Assembly (NCBI RefSeq): GCF_029027405.1 | Contig: NZ_CP093396.1 | Span: 1,054,001-1,118,000, forward strand | DNA length: 64,000 bases | Direction: 5' to 3' | Source of the DNA: Sulfurimonas sp. | GTDB taxonomy: Bacteria; Campylobacterota; Campylobacteria; Campylobacterales; Sulfurimonadaceae | Shown here: one piece after another, positions 1-8,537 of the stretch | How positions within the stretch are numbered: position 1 is the stretch's first letter | Layout: each line of letters starts with the position of its first letter | The notes under the pieces: generated by a model | Seen by the model: only the letters and a program-made list of their open reading frames with translations | Told to the model about the DNA's origin: nothing | Database searches by the model: none | Program-made: the position numbers and the translations under genes

Positions 1-645
1 GAAGCTATGAGTGAGTTAGAAATTCCTCTTTGTGTTCATGGTGAGACTGATGGTTTTGTAATGGATAGAGAAGCAGAATTTATGAGCATCTATGAATTAC
101 TTGCAACATCTTTTCCGAATTTAAAAATAATTATGGAGCATATTACAACAAAAGCTGCAGTAGAAATGCTTGATAAATTTGACAATTTATATGCAACTAT
201 TACAGTCCATCATCTTCTTTTAACTCTCGATGATGTAGTTGGAGGAATGATGATGCCTCATAACTTTTGTAAACCTATCGCTAAACGACCAGAAGATTTA
301 GACGCTCTTCTTGGCGCGGCACTTAATGCCCATCCAAAAGTAATGTTTGGTTCAGATTCAGCACCACATCCTCAACATAAAAAAGAGAGTTGTGGTTGTG
401 CAGCTGGAGTCTTTACAGCACCAATAGCGCTTCAGCTTTTATGTGAAATATTTGAACAGTATGACCGTCTTGATAATTTACAAGCTTTTGTTAGTGATAA
501 TGCACAAAGCATCTATGGCATCTGTCCAGAGTTTAAAGAAATTGTTTTAGAAAGAAGAACATTTGTTATACCTGAAACATATGGTACGGTTGTTCCTATG
601 TACGCTGGTCAAGCAATTAACTGGGCAATAGAGAGCGTTGAGTAA
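1..645 (+). CDS. pyrC: Dihydroorotase, C-terminal part (5' end outside window)
   Basis: Third enzyme of pyrimidine synthesis, interconverting N-carbamoyl-aspartate and dihydroorotate in the cytoplasm. The reading frame is open through base 1, so the gene is cut by the window edge; about 214 of the usual ~340 residues are visible. The visible part carries the class II (PyrC) metal-site motifs: the His of CVHGETD, the His of MEHITTK, and FGSDSAPH, where the Asp is the catalytic base in the family. The last codons overlap the TTG start of the response regulator at 638 by 8 bases, so the two are probably translationally coupled although their functions are unrelated. Confidence 0.93.
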   Translation, partial: EAMSELEIPLCVHGETDGFVMDREAEFMSIYELLATSFPNLKIIMEHITTKAAVEMLDKFDNLYATITVHHLLLTLDDVVGGMMMPHNFCKPIAKRPEDLDALLGAALNAHPKVMFGSDSAPHPQHKKESCGCAAGVFTAPIALQLLCEIFEQYDRLDNLQAFVSDNAQSIYGICPEFKEIVLERRTFVIPETYGTVVPMYAGQAINWAIESVE

Positions 646-1291
646 GATTTTATTTTTAGAAGATGATCTCCTCTTTGGAGAGAGTCTTATAGATTTACTT
701 GAAGAAAGTAATTTCGAAGTTCTGCATCTAAGAAATGGGCAAGACGCTTTAGACGCTTCATTTGAGCAAAGATTTGACCTTTACTTATTAGATATAAATG
801 TACCACTTATAGATGGTGTTACACTTTTAAAAGAGTTAAGAGAAGCAGATGATAAAACACCAGCAATTTTTTTAACTTCTCACAAAGACAAAGAGATGCT
901 TCGCAATGGTTTTGAGAGTGGAGCAGATGATTATATAAGTAAACCCTTTGACAATGATGAACTGCTGTTACGAATAAATGCTGTGCTAAAAAGAAGTCTA
1001 TGCTCTAGTGCAAAATGTGTAAAACTGTTATGTCATGATGAATTGCATAAACGCATTTTATATGATGAAGTAGAACTTGATTTATCAAAAAAAGAGTACC
1101 AACTTTTAGTTCTTTTAATGAATCATGCAGATAATATAGTACCAAAAGAGTTAATAAACGATGAGTTATGGAGTGCTTCACAAATGGGAAGTGATGGAGC
1201 AATACGAGTTTATATCAATCGTATAAAACAGATGCTTCCTCAGATGCCAATAGAAAATATACGCGGTATTGGATACAGACTTGTTTCGTAA
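638..1291 (+). CDS. OmpR-family response regulator
   Basis: DNA-binding response regulator of 217 residues. The receiver domain (about residues 1-120) has the acidic pair in FLEDD, the phospho-acceptor Asp52 in LLDINVP and the Lys of SKPFD; a winged-helix DNA-binding domain follows, ending in RGIGYRL. The start is a TTG inside the end of pyrC. It overlaps the start of the histidine kinase at 1269, which is almost certainly its partner. The ExbB/ExbD pair follows in the same run, so the system may sense envelope energisation or a substrate of that motor; this is inference. Targets are not visible from sequence. Confidence 0.9.
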   Translation: MSKILFLEDDLLFGESLIDLLEESNFEVLHLRNGQDALDASFEQRFDLYLLDINVPLIDGVTLLKELREADDKTPAIFLTSHKDKEMLRNGFESGADDYISKPFDNDELLLRINAVLKRSLCSSAKCVKLLCHDELHKRILYDEVELDLSKKEYQLLVLLMNHADNIVPKELINDELWSASQMGSDGAIRVYINRIKQMLPQMPIENIRGIGYRLVS

Positions 1292-2111
1292 TTTTCGTAT
1301 AAATATATTTATATATTATTTTTTTACTGTAAATACTTTTTTAGCAATTTTACACTATTTTTTAGTTATTGTAGAAGTTAATAATATTTTTATTTTAGCG
1401 ATTATAATGATTTGCTTTAGTATTATTGGTGGAATTATGATTTCAAAACTTGCTATTGATCCATTACAAGAACATATTGTATCTTTACAAAATTTATCAA
1501 AAGAAACACTGCATGAATTAAACCTGCCAATCTCTACTATAATAACTAATTTGGGGATGCTTAAAAAAAATATAGACAATGAAAAAGATTTAAAAAGATT
1601 ATCTAGGATTGAGAGTGCTTGTGGCATGTTGCAAGAACGCTATAATGAACTTGACTATATGATAAAAAAACAGACTATTTCTAAAATAAAAGAAAAGTTT
1701 TCATTAGATGAGTTAGTAATAAAAAGAGTAGAGTTTTTGAAAAATATTTACCCTCAAGTAGAGTTTATTTTAGAACTTGAAAAAGTAGATATTTTTAGTG
1801 ATATTACAGGTTTGTCCAAAGTCATTGACAATATAATAGATAATGGTGTAAAATACGCACCAAATAGTAATAAATATGATATAAAATTAAAAGATAAAAC
1901 TCTTTATTTCCAAGATTATGGTTGTGGAATGGATGAGGTAGAACTTATACAAATTTTTGACAATTATTACCAAACAGATAAAAATATGCAAGGTTTTGGC
2001 ATAGGTTTAAGTATGGTGAAGAGGTTCTGTGATACACAAAAGATAGAGCTAAACTTCAAATCTAAACTAAATAATGGAACAACAGTATTATTAAAATTTA
2101 AGGATAATTAA
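1269..2111 (+). CDS. Small membrane sensor histidine kinase
   Basis: Sensor kinase of 280 residues, partner of the upstream response regulator. Two hydrophobic segments (about 12-36 and 38-60) are separated by only a couple of residues, so there is essentially no periplasmic sensor domain; it resembles intramembrane-sensing kinases. The catalytic core has the phospho-acceptor His82 in LHELNLPIS, an N box around 186-198, DYGCGM (G1, about 216-221) and GFGIGLS (G2, about 242-248). The start is uncertain: TTG at 1269 gives a 23-base overlap with the regulator, and another TTG lies at 1281. Its stop overlaps the exbB start by one base, indicating co-translation. Confidence 0.85.
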   Translation: MDTDLFRNFRINIFIYYFFTVNTFLAILHYFLVIVEVNNIFILAIIMICFSIIGGIMISKLAIDPLQEHIVSLQNLSKETLHELNLPISTIITNLGMLKKNIDNEKDLKRLSRIESACGMLQERYNELDYMIKKQTISKIKEKFSLDELVIKRVEFLKNIYPQVEFILELEKVDIFSDITGLSKVIDNIIDNGVKYAPNSNKYDIKLKDKTLYFQDYGCGMDEVELIQIFDNYYQTDKNMQGFGIGLSMVKRFCDTQKIELNFKSKLNNGTTVLLKFKDN

Positions 2112-2560
2112 TGGAAGGAAGTTTTTTAGCTTACGCAGAAGAAGCACTGGACTATGGTGTTATGGGTATTTTAGTGCTTATGAGTATAACTACACTATGG
2201 TTATTTATAGAGAGAATGATGTTTTATAAAAGTATTCGTTTTGATGATTATAATCATAGAGATGTATTAGAAATTGACTTAACTGATAATCTTGGAGTTA
2301 TTAGTGCTATTGGTACAAATGCTCCTTATGTTGGACTTCTTGGCACGGTGGTAGGTATTATGATAACTTTTTATACTATGGGTGATGTTGGTGCAGTAGA
2401 TGCTAAAAAGATTATGATGGGTTTAGCTCTGGCATTAAAAGCTACGGCAATGGGACTTATAGTAGCAATGCCAGCTATAGTAGCTTATACTATTACACTT
2501 CGTAAGGTAGAGAAAATTTTAACTGCTTATGATGTAATAGAAGATTCTAAAGATAAGTAA
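2111..2560 (+). CDS. exbB: ExbB/TolQ/MotA-family proton channel subunit
   Basis: Inner-membrane subunit of an ExbB-ExbD type motor that uses proton motive force to energise an outer-membrane or envelope process. The 149-residue length matches the short ExbB proteins of Campylobacterota and is much shorter than enterobacterial ExbB. Three membrane segments are visible, including the family core NAPYVGLLGTVVGIMITF and the ALKATAMGLIVAMPAIVAY helix that lines the channel. It starts on the last base of the kinase gene and is followed 5 bases later by exbD. No tonB or tolA is present nearby, so the transducer must be encoded elsewhere or the motor drives something else. Confidence 0.88.
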   Translation: MEGSFLAYAEEALDYGVMGILVLMSITTLWLFIERMMFYKSIRFDDYNHRDVLEIDLTDNLGVISAIGTNAPYVGLLGTVVGIMITFYTMGDVGAVDAKKIMMGLALALKATAMGLIVAMPAIVAYTITLRKVEKILTAYDVIEDSKDK

Positions 2561-2565
2561 TTAAA

Positions 2566-2958
2566 ATGAGAAGATGTAAAAAAGTACCAAAAAAGTTTGA
2601 CCAAATAAATGTAATACCCTTTATTGATATCATGCTTGTTCTTTTAGTTATGGTTCTAACAACTGCTACTTTTATAAAACAAGGTGTTATTCCTGTTGAA
2701 CTTCCAACAGCAAAGGCAACAAAAAAAGAAGACTTAAAAAAAGAGATAAGTATTTATGTAAATGTTAAAGGTGAGTTGTTTTATGAAAAAGACAAAGTTA
2801 GTGCGAAAGAACTTGAAGTAAAACTATCTCAAATATCAAAAGAGCAAACAGTTGTTCTTCGAAGTGATAAAGAGTCAAGATTTCAAGATTTTGTAACAGT
2901 TATGGATATTCTTAAGCGTTTAAAGCATGAACAACTTTATATAGTTACAAAAGAGTAG
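2566..2958 (+). CDS. exbD: ExbD/TolR-family motor subunit
   Basis: Partner of the preceding ExbB. The 130-residue protein has one N-terminal membrane segment after NVIPFIDIMLVLLV, in which the Asp corresponds to the protonatable residue of ExbD/TolR, followed by a periplasmic domain of about 90 residues ending in the family-like VVLRSDKESRFQDFVTVMD segment. It is the last gene of the pyrC-RR-HK-exbB-exbD run. Its stop codon is immediately adjacent to the stop of a small gene on the opposite strand (2959), leaving no intergenic space and no obvious terminator hairpin between them. Confidence 0.88.
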   Translation: MRRCKKVPKKFDQINVIPFIDIMLVLLVMVLTTATFIKQGVIPVELPTAKATKKEDLKKEISIYVNVKGELFYEKDKVSAKELEVKLSQISKEQTVVLRSDKESRFQDFVTVMDILKRLKHEQLYIVTKE

Positions 2959-3159
2959 TTAGTAAGCTTTCTTTAAAAGTTTAAAATTATAATTTTTTTT
3001 AACTTCTTTTAGCTCTTTTTTTTCTAATAAGTTAGAAGTTTTTTCGACTTTAAAAACTTTTTTTTCTATATTTTTTTCTTCTCTAAATGTTATAGCAACC
3101 ATAAAAAATAAGATCACTATTGCTACAGCACCAATATAAAAAAGAAGATATTTTTTCAT
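2959..3159 (-). CDS. Small single-pass membrane protein, unknown
   Basis: Predicted 66-residue protein with one N-terminal hydrophobic segment (about residues 4-23) and a Lys/Glu-rich tail. I do not recognise a family. It is supported by position: it starts 4 bases after the stop of the hybrid kinase on the same strand, fits exactly up to the end of exbD, and has a standard ATG and a plausible membrane anchor. It could be a small modulator of the kinase, but this is only inference from adjacency. A chance open frame in AT-rich DNA cannot be excluded. Confidence 0.5.
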   Translation of the reverse strand: MKKYLLFYIGAVAIVILFFMVAITFREEKNIEKKVFKVEKTSNLLEKKELKEVKKNYNFKLLKKAY

Positions 3160-3163
3160 AATT

Positions 3164-6073
3164 CTAAACCACTGTTAAGTATTTTTTTAATTCTGATTCT
3201 AATATATTAGTATCAATTGGTTTTGCAATAAATCCATCCATTCCTGCTTTTAAAAATCTTTCTTTATCTGAATCAAGAGCACTAGCAGTTAAAGCTACTA
3301 TTGGTGTAAAATCCAATGAGTTTTCTTTTTCATAATCTTTTATTTCTAGCATAGCTTCTATACCACTTAGATTAGGCATGTTTTCATCCATTAGTACCAT
3401 GTTATATTTTTCATTTTTAAACATTTTTACAGCCTCCATGCCATCTTTTACTATTTTATATTTTATGCCGTAATCTTCAAGTAGTAAAGATATTAACATT
3501 TGGTTCGTTTTATTGTCTTCTGCAACTAATATATTTCCCTTATATTGTTTAGTCTCATTTATATCTAAAATAAGGTCTTTTTTATATGGAGTATTTATAT
3601 TTTTTATGCCAACTTGATTAAGGACTTGCACAATATTATTTGGAAGAAAAGGGGCATAAAGAGGCTTACAATAGCTTGAATTATCTAGTATAATTGTATC
3701 TATTTTTAAGAGTGCTACTGCTGGTATTTTAGTGTCTATTATATTGGCATTATATTCTTCCTCTGGTGTAAAAAATAAAACATCATAGCCATCTGATTGG
3801 TACTTAGTTATCTCTATTATATTTATAGCACCAAAACTAAGGAGATATTTTTTAATAAGACTGACAATAGATTTCGATTCTTCAGAGATGCTAAGAAGTG
3901 CAAATCTAAGATTAGCAAAAGTTTTTCGATTTGTTAACTCTTTAGATTTTTCTTGAACTACTTGTATTGGTAGGTTTAATGTAAAGGTAGAACCTTCTCC
4001 TTTAGTGCTTTGGAGCGTAATATCTCCGTCCATTAACTTTGCTAAGTTTAGTGATATAGATAAACCTAAACCAGTACCACCAAAATTTCTAGTCGTGGAA
4101 TTATCTGCTTGTTCAAATGGAGAAAATATTTTTAATTGTTCTTTTGTTGAGATGCCAATTCCGCTATCTTGTATAGAGATGCAAAGTTTAGAGTTTTTTA
4201 TAGTTATTGATACTTTTACCTCTCCATAATTTGGAGTAAATTTCATAGCATTACTTAATAAGTTTGATAAAATTTGTTTCACCCTAATGGCATCTATACT
4301 TATATTTTCACTTATGTTCGGATCAATAAATGCCGTGTATATGATATGTTTTTCATAAGCTTTTGAAGTAAAGAGCATAACAGCATTGCTAAACTCATCG
4401 ATAGTTTGTATACTGTAAGTTTCAATTTTAAACTGGCCACTTTGTAGCTTAGAAAAATCAAGAATATCATTTATGATAGTTAGCAAAGATTTACCGCTTT
4501 CATTTATGATATTTAGATAATTTAAATCTTTTTCTTCTTTTATTTGTTTTTGCAATATTGAAACAAAGCCTAAAATAGCATTTAAAGGAGTTCTGATTTC
4601 ATGCGATATATTTGCTATAAATGCATCTTTTACCAACTGTGCTTTGATAGCCTCATCTCTGGCAGAAGTAACTGTTTTGATTTGCTTATGAAGTTCTAGT
4701 GTTTGAGTAAAAACTTTATCTTCAAGAGATGAGTTTAATCTTTTTAATGATGTGGTTTGTTCTTTTATTTTATTGGAGATAAGTTCCATCAGTTTATTTA
4801 AAACACTTTTTAACTCTATAAGAGATGGATTATTAGGGTCAATATATGGTCTCTGTAAAAAATTACCATCTTGCATAAGTTTTACTATATGAGTAGCTTC
4901 ATTTATAAAAGATGCATCTAGGTTTAAATTTTTATCTAGTAAAAGCATTTCTTTGTTTATATCTTGAGCCATATCGTTTATCTCATCATAAGAATCTGTT
5001 TCAATAGGCTCTGGTAATCCTCTTTTAAAATTTAAAAATTTAAAAAATTCTTTTATGCCATCGTTTAGTTGTGTCATGGAATATCTTATTTTATTCGCTA
5101 GTAACAAGTTTGTAAAAAGTAAAATTAAGATTACAGTTAGCGTTGATATTATTTCAAGAAAAAATTTATTTTTAATTCTAGCTTGATCTTGTTTGATCTT
5201 AATATATATAGAATCAAACAAAATTAATTCTAAATTATGATAATCATTTATTCTTAGTGTGGTTGCATTAAACCATCTTTTTGAGTCAATGCCAAAGAGT
5301 TGCTTATTCTCTTTTAAGCGTATTTTTACACTATGTATATATGAATTTTTATGCTTTGTTAGTATATCTTTAAGTTTTTCCGAGAATTGAGTATTTTTAA
5401 GTGTAGTTTGTATGTATTTAAATTTTTCTTCTTGTTGAATATTTAAAAAGTTAAATATATATGTATCATTGGAGGAGAGTACTCCCTTATCTAGTATTTG
5501 AAATATAAATCCTCTTTCTTGTCCTGCCATTTCTTGAAAGTCTAAAAGTGTTTCAAGTGCCACAATATAGGCAAAAATTCTTTCATTATTTAAACTTAAT
5601 CTCAAACTATTTATTAACTCTAAGAGTAGATAATTATATTTTGTATAAATTTTAAAATTATCTTCAGCCGATATAGTTAAGTTATCAATTTTAATTCTTA
5701 TTTTCTTTATTTCTAAAGTGATTTTTTTTGAAGAGTAAAAAAGGCTCAGTTGAGTAGGTGTTAAAAATTTATTATATTTTATTTTTGATGTAAATAATTC
5801 TATACTTTTATCTGTAAATATTCTATGTAGTTTGATTTTAGTATAAAAATATTTATCTTTATTAGTTAAATATGCAGAGTTAAGACCTCTTTCTATTTGT
5901 AGTTCATGAATAAGTTTGCTAGATTTTTCAATAAGTTTTGCATGAATTAAAAAATTTTCATTTGATTTTAATAACTTATAATTGTCGTTAATAAAGTTAA
6001 AAGAAAAAATTAAAAAAACACTTAGTGGTAAAATTGTAATAATAAATAATTTTTGTTTAATTGTTAAATTCAT
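3164..6073 (-). CDS. Hybrid sensor histidine kinase with NIT sensor domain
   Basis: Membrane hybrid kinase of 969 residues. Order: TM1 (about 8-27); a large all-helical periplasmic domain (about 35-300) with the LQIERGLNSAYL and QERGFIFQIL motifs of nitrate/nitrite-sensing NIT domains; TM2 (about 303-326); a linker and coiled coil (about 430-470); HisKA with His491 in NISHEIRTPLNA; HATPase with DSGIGIS and GGTGLGLS; a receiver-like domain lacking an Asp (about 715-825); and a true receiver (about 845-965) with AEDN and LMDENMP. A pseudo-receiver before a true one is unusual. The ligand may be nitrate or another small ligand; the exact specificity cannot be read. No separate response regulator adjoins it. 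Confidence 0.88.
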   Translation of the reverse strand: MNLTIKQKLFIITILPLSVFLIFSFNFINDNYKLLKSNENFLIHAKLIEKSSKLIHELQIERGLNSAYLTNKDKYFYTKIKLHRIFTDKSIELFTSKIKYNKFLTPTQLSLFYSSKKITLEIKKIRIKIDNLTISAEDNFKIYTKYNYLLLELINSLRLSLNNERIFAYIVALETLLDFQEMAGQERGFIFQILDKGVLSSNDTYIFNFLNIQQEEKFKYIQTTLKNTQFSEKLKDILTKHKNSYIHSVKIRLKENKQLFGIDSKRWFNATTLRINDYHNLELILFDSIYIKIKQDQARIKNKFFLEIISTLTVILILLFTNLLLANKIRYSMTQLNDGIKEFFKFLNFKRGLPEPIETDSYDEINDMAQDINKEMLLLDKNLNLDASFINEATHIVKLMQDGNFLQRPYIDPNNPSLIELKSVLNKLMELISNKIKEQTTSLKRLNSSLEDKVFTQTLELHKQIKTVTSARDEAIKAQLVKDAFIANISHEIRTPLNAILGFVSILQKQIKEEKDLNYLNIINESGKSLLTIINDILDFSKLQSGQFKIETYSIQTIDEFSNAVMLFTSKAYEKHIIYTAFIDPNISENISIDAIRVKQILSNLLSNAMKFTPNYGEVKVSITIKNSKLCISIQDSGIGISTKEQLKIFSPFEQADNSTTRNFGGTGLGLSISLNLAKLMDGDITLQSTKGEGSTFTLNLPIQVVQEKSKELTNRKTFANLRFALLSISEESKSIVSLIKKYLLSFGAINIIEITKYQSDGYDVLFFTPEEEYNANIIDTKIPAVALLKIDTIILDNSSYCKPLYAPFLPNNIVQVLNQVGIKNINTPYKKDLILDINETKQYKGNILVAEDNKTNQMLISLLLEDYGIKYKIVKDGMEAVKMFKNEKYNMVLMDENMPNLSGIEAMLEIKDYEKENSLDFTPIVALTASALDSDKERFLKAGMDGFIAKPIDTNILESELKKYLTVV

Positions 6074-6098
6074 AAACTATTGTACTATAAATATTTTA

Positions 6099-7394
6099 TT
6101 ATTTAGAAATTTTACAAGATGGCTTTGCTTTTATCTCAAGTGAGGCAATTGTTCCATTCACTCCGTCTATTCTATTTTGGATTTTAATAGTTGCACCTAA
6201 AGCATCCGCGGCACTTTTAGCTAAAAAAAGTCCTAAACCAACACCAGATTTATTCCCCTGTCTTTTAAATGGTGCAAAAAGGTCAACACTATCATCTATT
6301 CCGCATCCTTCATCAATAACCTCTATAAGAAGTCCAGTACCATATTTAAAACTAGTTAGTTTTATTGACTTATTTTTAGGAGTAAATTTTAGAGCATTTT
6401 GTAAAAAGTTTTGAACTATTTGATTTAAGAGTGAAACTTGTATCGTTGTCATAAAAGTTGATGGTTGGAAATCTATTTGAAGAACTTTTCCTTCATGTTC
6501 TGCTAAAAGTTTAAAGTCATTTGCCTTGTTTCTAAGTATATTTATAAGGTCGACTTCTACGGGTATTTCAAGTTGAGCACCTTCTTGGCGACCAATATTT
6601 AAAATATTTGAAACAATTATATTCATTTCATCAATAGTCTTTATAGTAGTTTTTAGAGCCTCTATGTATTCATTAGGTTCTCTTTTTTTAAGTAGCGTTA
6701 CTTGACTTTTTAGTTTTATAACAGCAAGTGGAGTTTTTAATTCATGAGCAGTACCAATGAAAAGTTCTTTTTGATACTTTACAAAATTTTGAATTCTTGC
6801 AATAAGATGATTGATTGTACTTCCAAGTGGTTCAAATTCTTCTGGTAACTCTTCAACTTTTATAGGTTTCATTAGATGCTCATTCATATTTGAAAGTCTT
6901 GCACTTATAGTTTGTATAGGTACAATTAACATTTTTGATAGAGTTATTGCGTATAATATAACAAGTATAAAACCAACTATATTTATGATGAAAATGTAGC
7001 GTAATATTTTATCTAAAAGTTTTTTTGTATGTGTTATTTCTTTTGTAATTTTTAGATAACTTAATTCTTCAAAATTAAATGGATATACGAGGGTTAAAAA
7101 AGTACGCCCATTTTTTTTACTTTCATATAAGTCTATATCGATGTTTAACCTTTTTATTTGGATAATTTCTATTTCGATACCAAGTAAAGCATCTGAAGAT
7201 TCAGAGTCTACATGAAGTAGTGACTGGTTATTTGTTATGTTTTTAGCAAATTGTAAAAGTTCTTGATGTTTTTCATCATAAATAGAGTTTTCTATGTAGT
7301 AGTACAAAAAGGATGAAAATATAAATATAAGTGAAGCAGAAGCAATAATGAGTTGAAAAAGAAAATTTCTTCTAATACTTTGTTTTGTGAGCAT
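6099..7394 (-). CDS. Sensor histidine kinase paired with the HsrA/CosR-like regulator
   Basis: Classical membrane kinase of 431 residues. TM1 about 11-33, a periplasmic domain of roughly 100 residues, TM2 about 133-153, HAMP about 155-205, HisKA with His217 in GTAHELKTPLAV, then HATPase with DEGCGID and GVGLGLFLAKS. I chose the ATG at 7394 because AGG lies 8 bases upstream; the frame is also open to a TTG at 7409. It is downstream of and co-directional with the regulator at 7434-8108, separated by a short hairpin. This arrangement makes it the probable kinase of a regulator type that is an orphan in Helicobacter and Campylobacter. Confidence 0.88.
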   Translation of the reverse strand: MLTKQSIRRNFLFQLIIASASLIFIFSSFLYYYIENSIYDEKHQELLQFAKNITNNQSLLHVDSESSDALLGIEIEIIQIKRLNIDIDLYESKKNGRTFLTLVYPFNFEELSYLKITKEITHTKKLLDKILRYIFIINIVGFILVILYAITLSKMLIVPIQTISARLSNMNEHLMKPIKVEELPEEFEPLGSTINHLIARIQNFVKYQKELFIGTAHELKTPLAVIKLKSQVTLLKKREPNEYIEALKTTIKTIDEMNIIVSNILNIGRQEGAQLEIPVEVDLINILRNKANDFKLLAEHEGKVLQIDFQPSTFMTTIQVSLLNQIVQNFLQNALKFTPKNKSIKLTSFKYGTGLLIEVIDEGCGIDDSVDLFAPFKRQGNKSGVGLGLFLAKSAADALGATIKIQNRIDGVNGTIASLEIKAKPSCKISK

Positions 7395-7408
7395 TTTACA
7401 CCTAGTCA

Positions 7409-7428
7409 ATTAGCCCGAGAGGGCTAAT
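7409..7428 (-). promoter_or_regulatory. Intercistronic hairpin between regulator and kinase genes
   Basis: Perfect 8-bp stem (ATTAGCCC with GGGCTAAT) around a GAGA loop, located between the stop of the response regulator gene and the start of the kinase gene. There is no following T-run in the direction of transcription, so it looks more like a stability or attenuation element than a full terminator. Confidence 0.55.
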
Positions 7429-7433
7429 ATTTG

Positions 7434-8108
7434 TTAACTAATCTCTTTTGGAAAGCAGAAACGGTAACCACGACGACGAACAGTTTCAATAGTTGTGATT
7501 CCTAATGGTTTATCCATTTTTTGTCTGATTTGATTAATAGCAACCTCAATTACATTTGGTGTAACTAGCTCAGGTTCTTCCCAAATAGCATCTAAAAGTT
7601 GTTCTTTAGAAACAATTTGGTCACGGTGACGAGCTAAGTGAGTAAGAACTTCAAAAGGCTTACCTTTTAGTTCTATGTCTTGCTCTTTATAAGTTATCTT
7701 TTCTTCTTCAGGATTGATAACTAAATCTTCAATTTCAATTATGTTACTTCCGCCAAAACGAAGACGAGCTTCAATACGAGCGATAAGAACATCAAAGTCA
7801 AAAGGTTTTCTGATATAGTCATCAGCACCACTTCTAAGAGCTTCTATTTCGCTTTCATTGTCATCTCTAGCAGAGAGTACAACTACAACAGTTTTCGGTG
7901 TATTAGTTTTTATATCACCAATAATGTCAACAGAGTTTCCATCTGGAAGCATCCAATCCATTAGAACTAAATCATAGTTACGAATATCTAAGTAGTACTC
8001 TCCATCTTTAAGAGTTTCAACTACATCGCTTTGGTAACCAAATTCTTTTAGTCCCTCAGCAAGCATTTTGTTTAATGTTACTTCATCTTCTATTATAAGA
8101 ATACGCAT
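7434..8108 (-). CDS. hsrA: HsrA/CosR-like OmpR-family response regulator
   Basis: Response regulator of 224 residues, starting at the ATG at 8108 so that the receiver begins MRILIIEDE; an upstream in-frame ATG at 8144 would add 12 atypical residues. The C-terminal half, including KGKPFEVLTHLARHRDQIVS, LLDAIWEEPE and VRRRGYRF, closely matches what I remember of Helicobacter HP1043 (HsrA) and Campylobacter CosR, essential orphan regulators of redox and metabolic genes. Unlike those, this receiver has a complete phosphorylation site: acidic residues 7-8, Asp51 in LMDWMLPDG, Ser79 and Lys101. It also has a kinase gene immediately downstream. Activity may therefore be phosphorylation-dependent here. 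Confidence 0.88.
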   Translation of the reverse strand: MRILIIEDEVTLNKMLAEGLKEFGYQSDVVETLKDGEYYLDIRNYDLVLMDWMLPDGNSVDIIGDIKTNTPKTVVVVLSARDDNESEIEALRSGADDYIRKPFDFDVLIARIEARLRFGGSNIIEIEDLVINPEEEKITYKEQDIELKGKPFEVLTHLARHRDQIVSKEQLLDAIWEEPELVTPNVIEVAINQIRQKMDKPLGITTIETVRRRGYRFCFPKEIS

Positions 8109-8207
8109 TAATTTTGTCCTATATGTGAATATTTTTGGAATCATAACATAATTTTAGGTTACTTTAAAGAAATATTCAATTTTTTTTAATATTTTTTTAA
8201 CTTAACT

Positions 8208-8537
8208 TTAAGATTTATATTTGTAGGTATTTCTAACACTTACTATACACTGGGGCAAAATCGATGGTTTTGCTATCTTTATTTTTAGCTTTTTTATAGG
8301 TTTAAATTCTTTAATTAACTTTAAATTTAACTCTTTTATAGCATCTTCTATTAGTAAAAATTCACTTTTTATCATAAAATCTTTAGTTATTTCAACAATT
8401 TTGGCATAATTAATGAAGTTTTTTTTAGATTTATACTTAATTTTTAGATTGATAATAATATCTTGTGGAGTTATTCTTTCAAAATCTAAAATTCCTAAAA
8501 TGCATTTAAATTTTAAGTCTTCTATAGATATAGTCAT
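8208..8537 (-). CDS. folB: Dihydroneopterin aldolase
   Basis: Folate-pathway enzyme converting dihydroneopterin to 6-hydroxymethyl-dihydropterin and glycolaldehyde. The 109 residues follow the FolB pattern: an N-terminal IEDLKFKCILGILDFER segment with the conserved Glu of the pterin pocket, a middle DYAKI-like segment (NYAKIVEITKDF), and a C-terminal KIKIAKPSILPQ strand with the conserved Lys-Pro. It overlaps the end of plsY by 4 bases, so the two are co-translated. The partner folK lies elsewhere in the window at 26528. About 100 non-coding bases separate it from the regulator gene downstream. Confidence 0.82.
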   Translation of the reverse strand: MTISIEDLKFKCILGILDFERITPQDIIINLKIKYKSKKNFINYAKIVEITKDFMIKSEFLLIEDAIKELNLKLIKEFKPIKKLKIKIAKPSILPQCIVSVRNTYKYKS

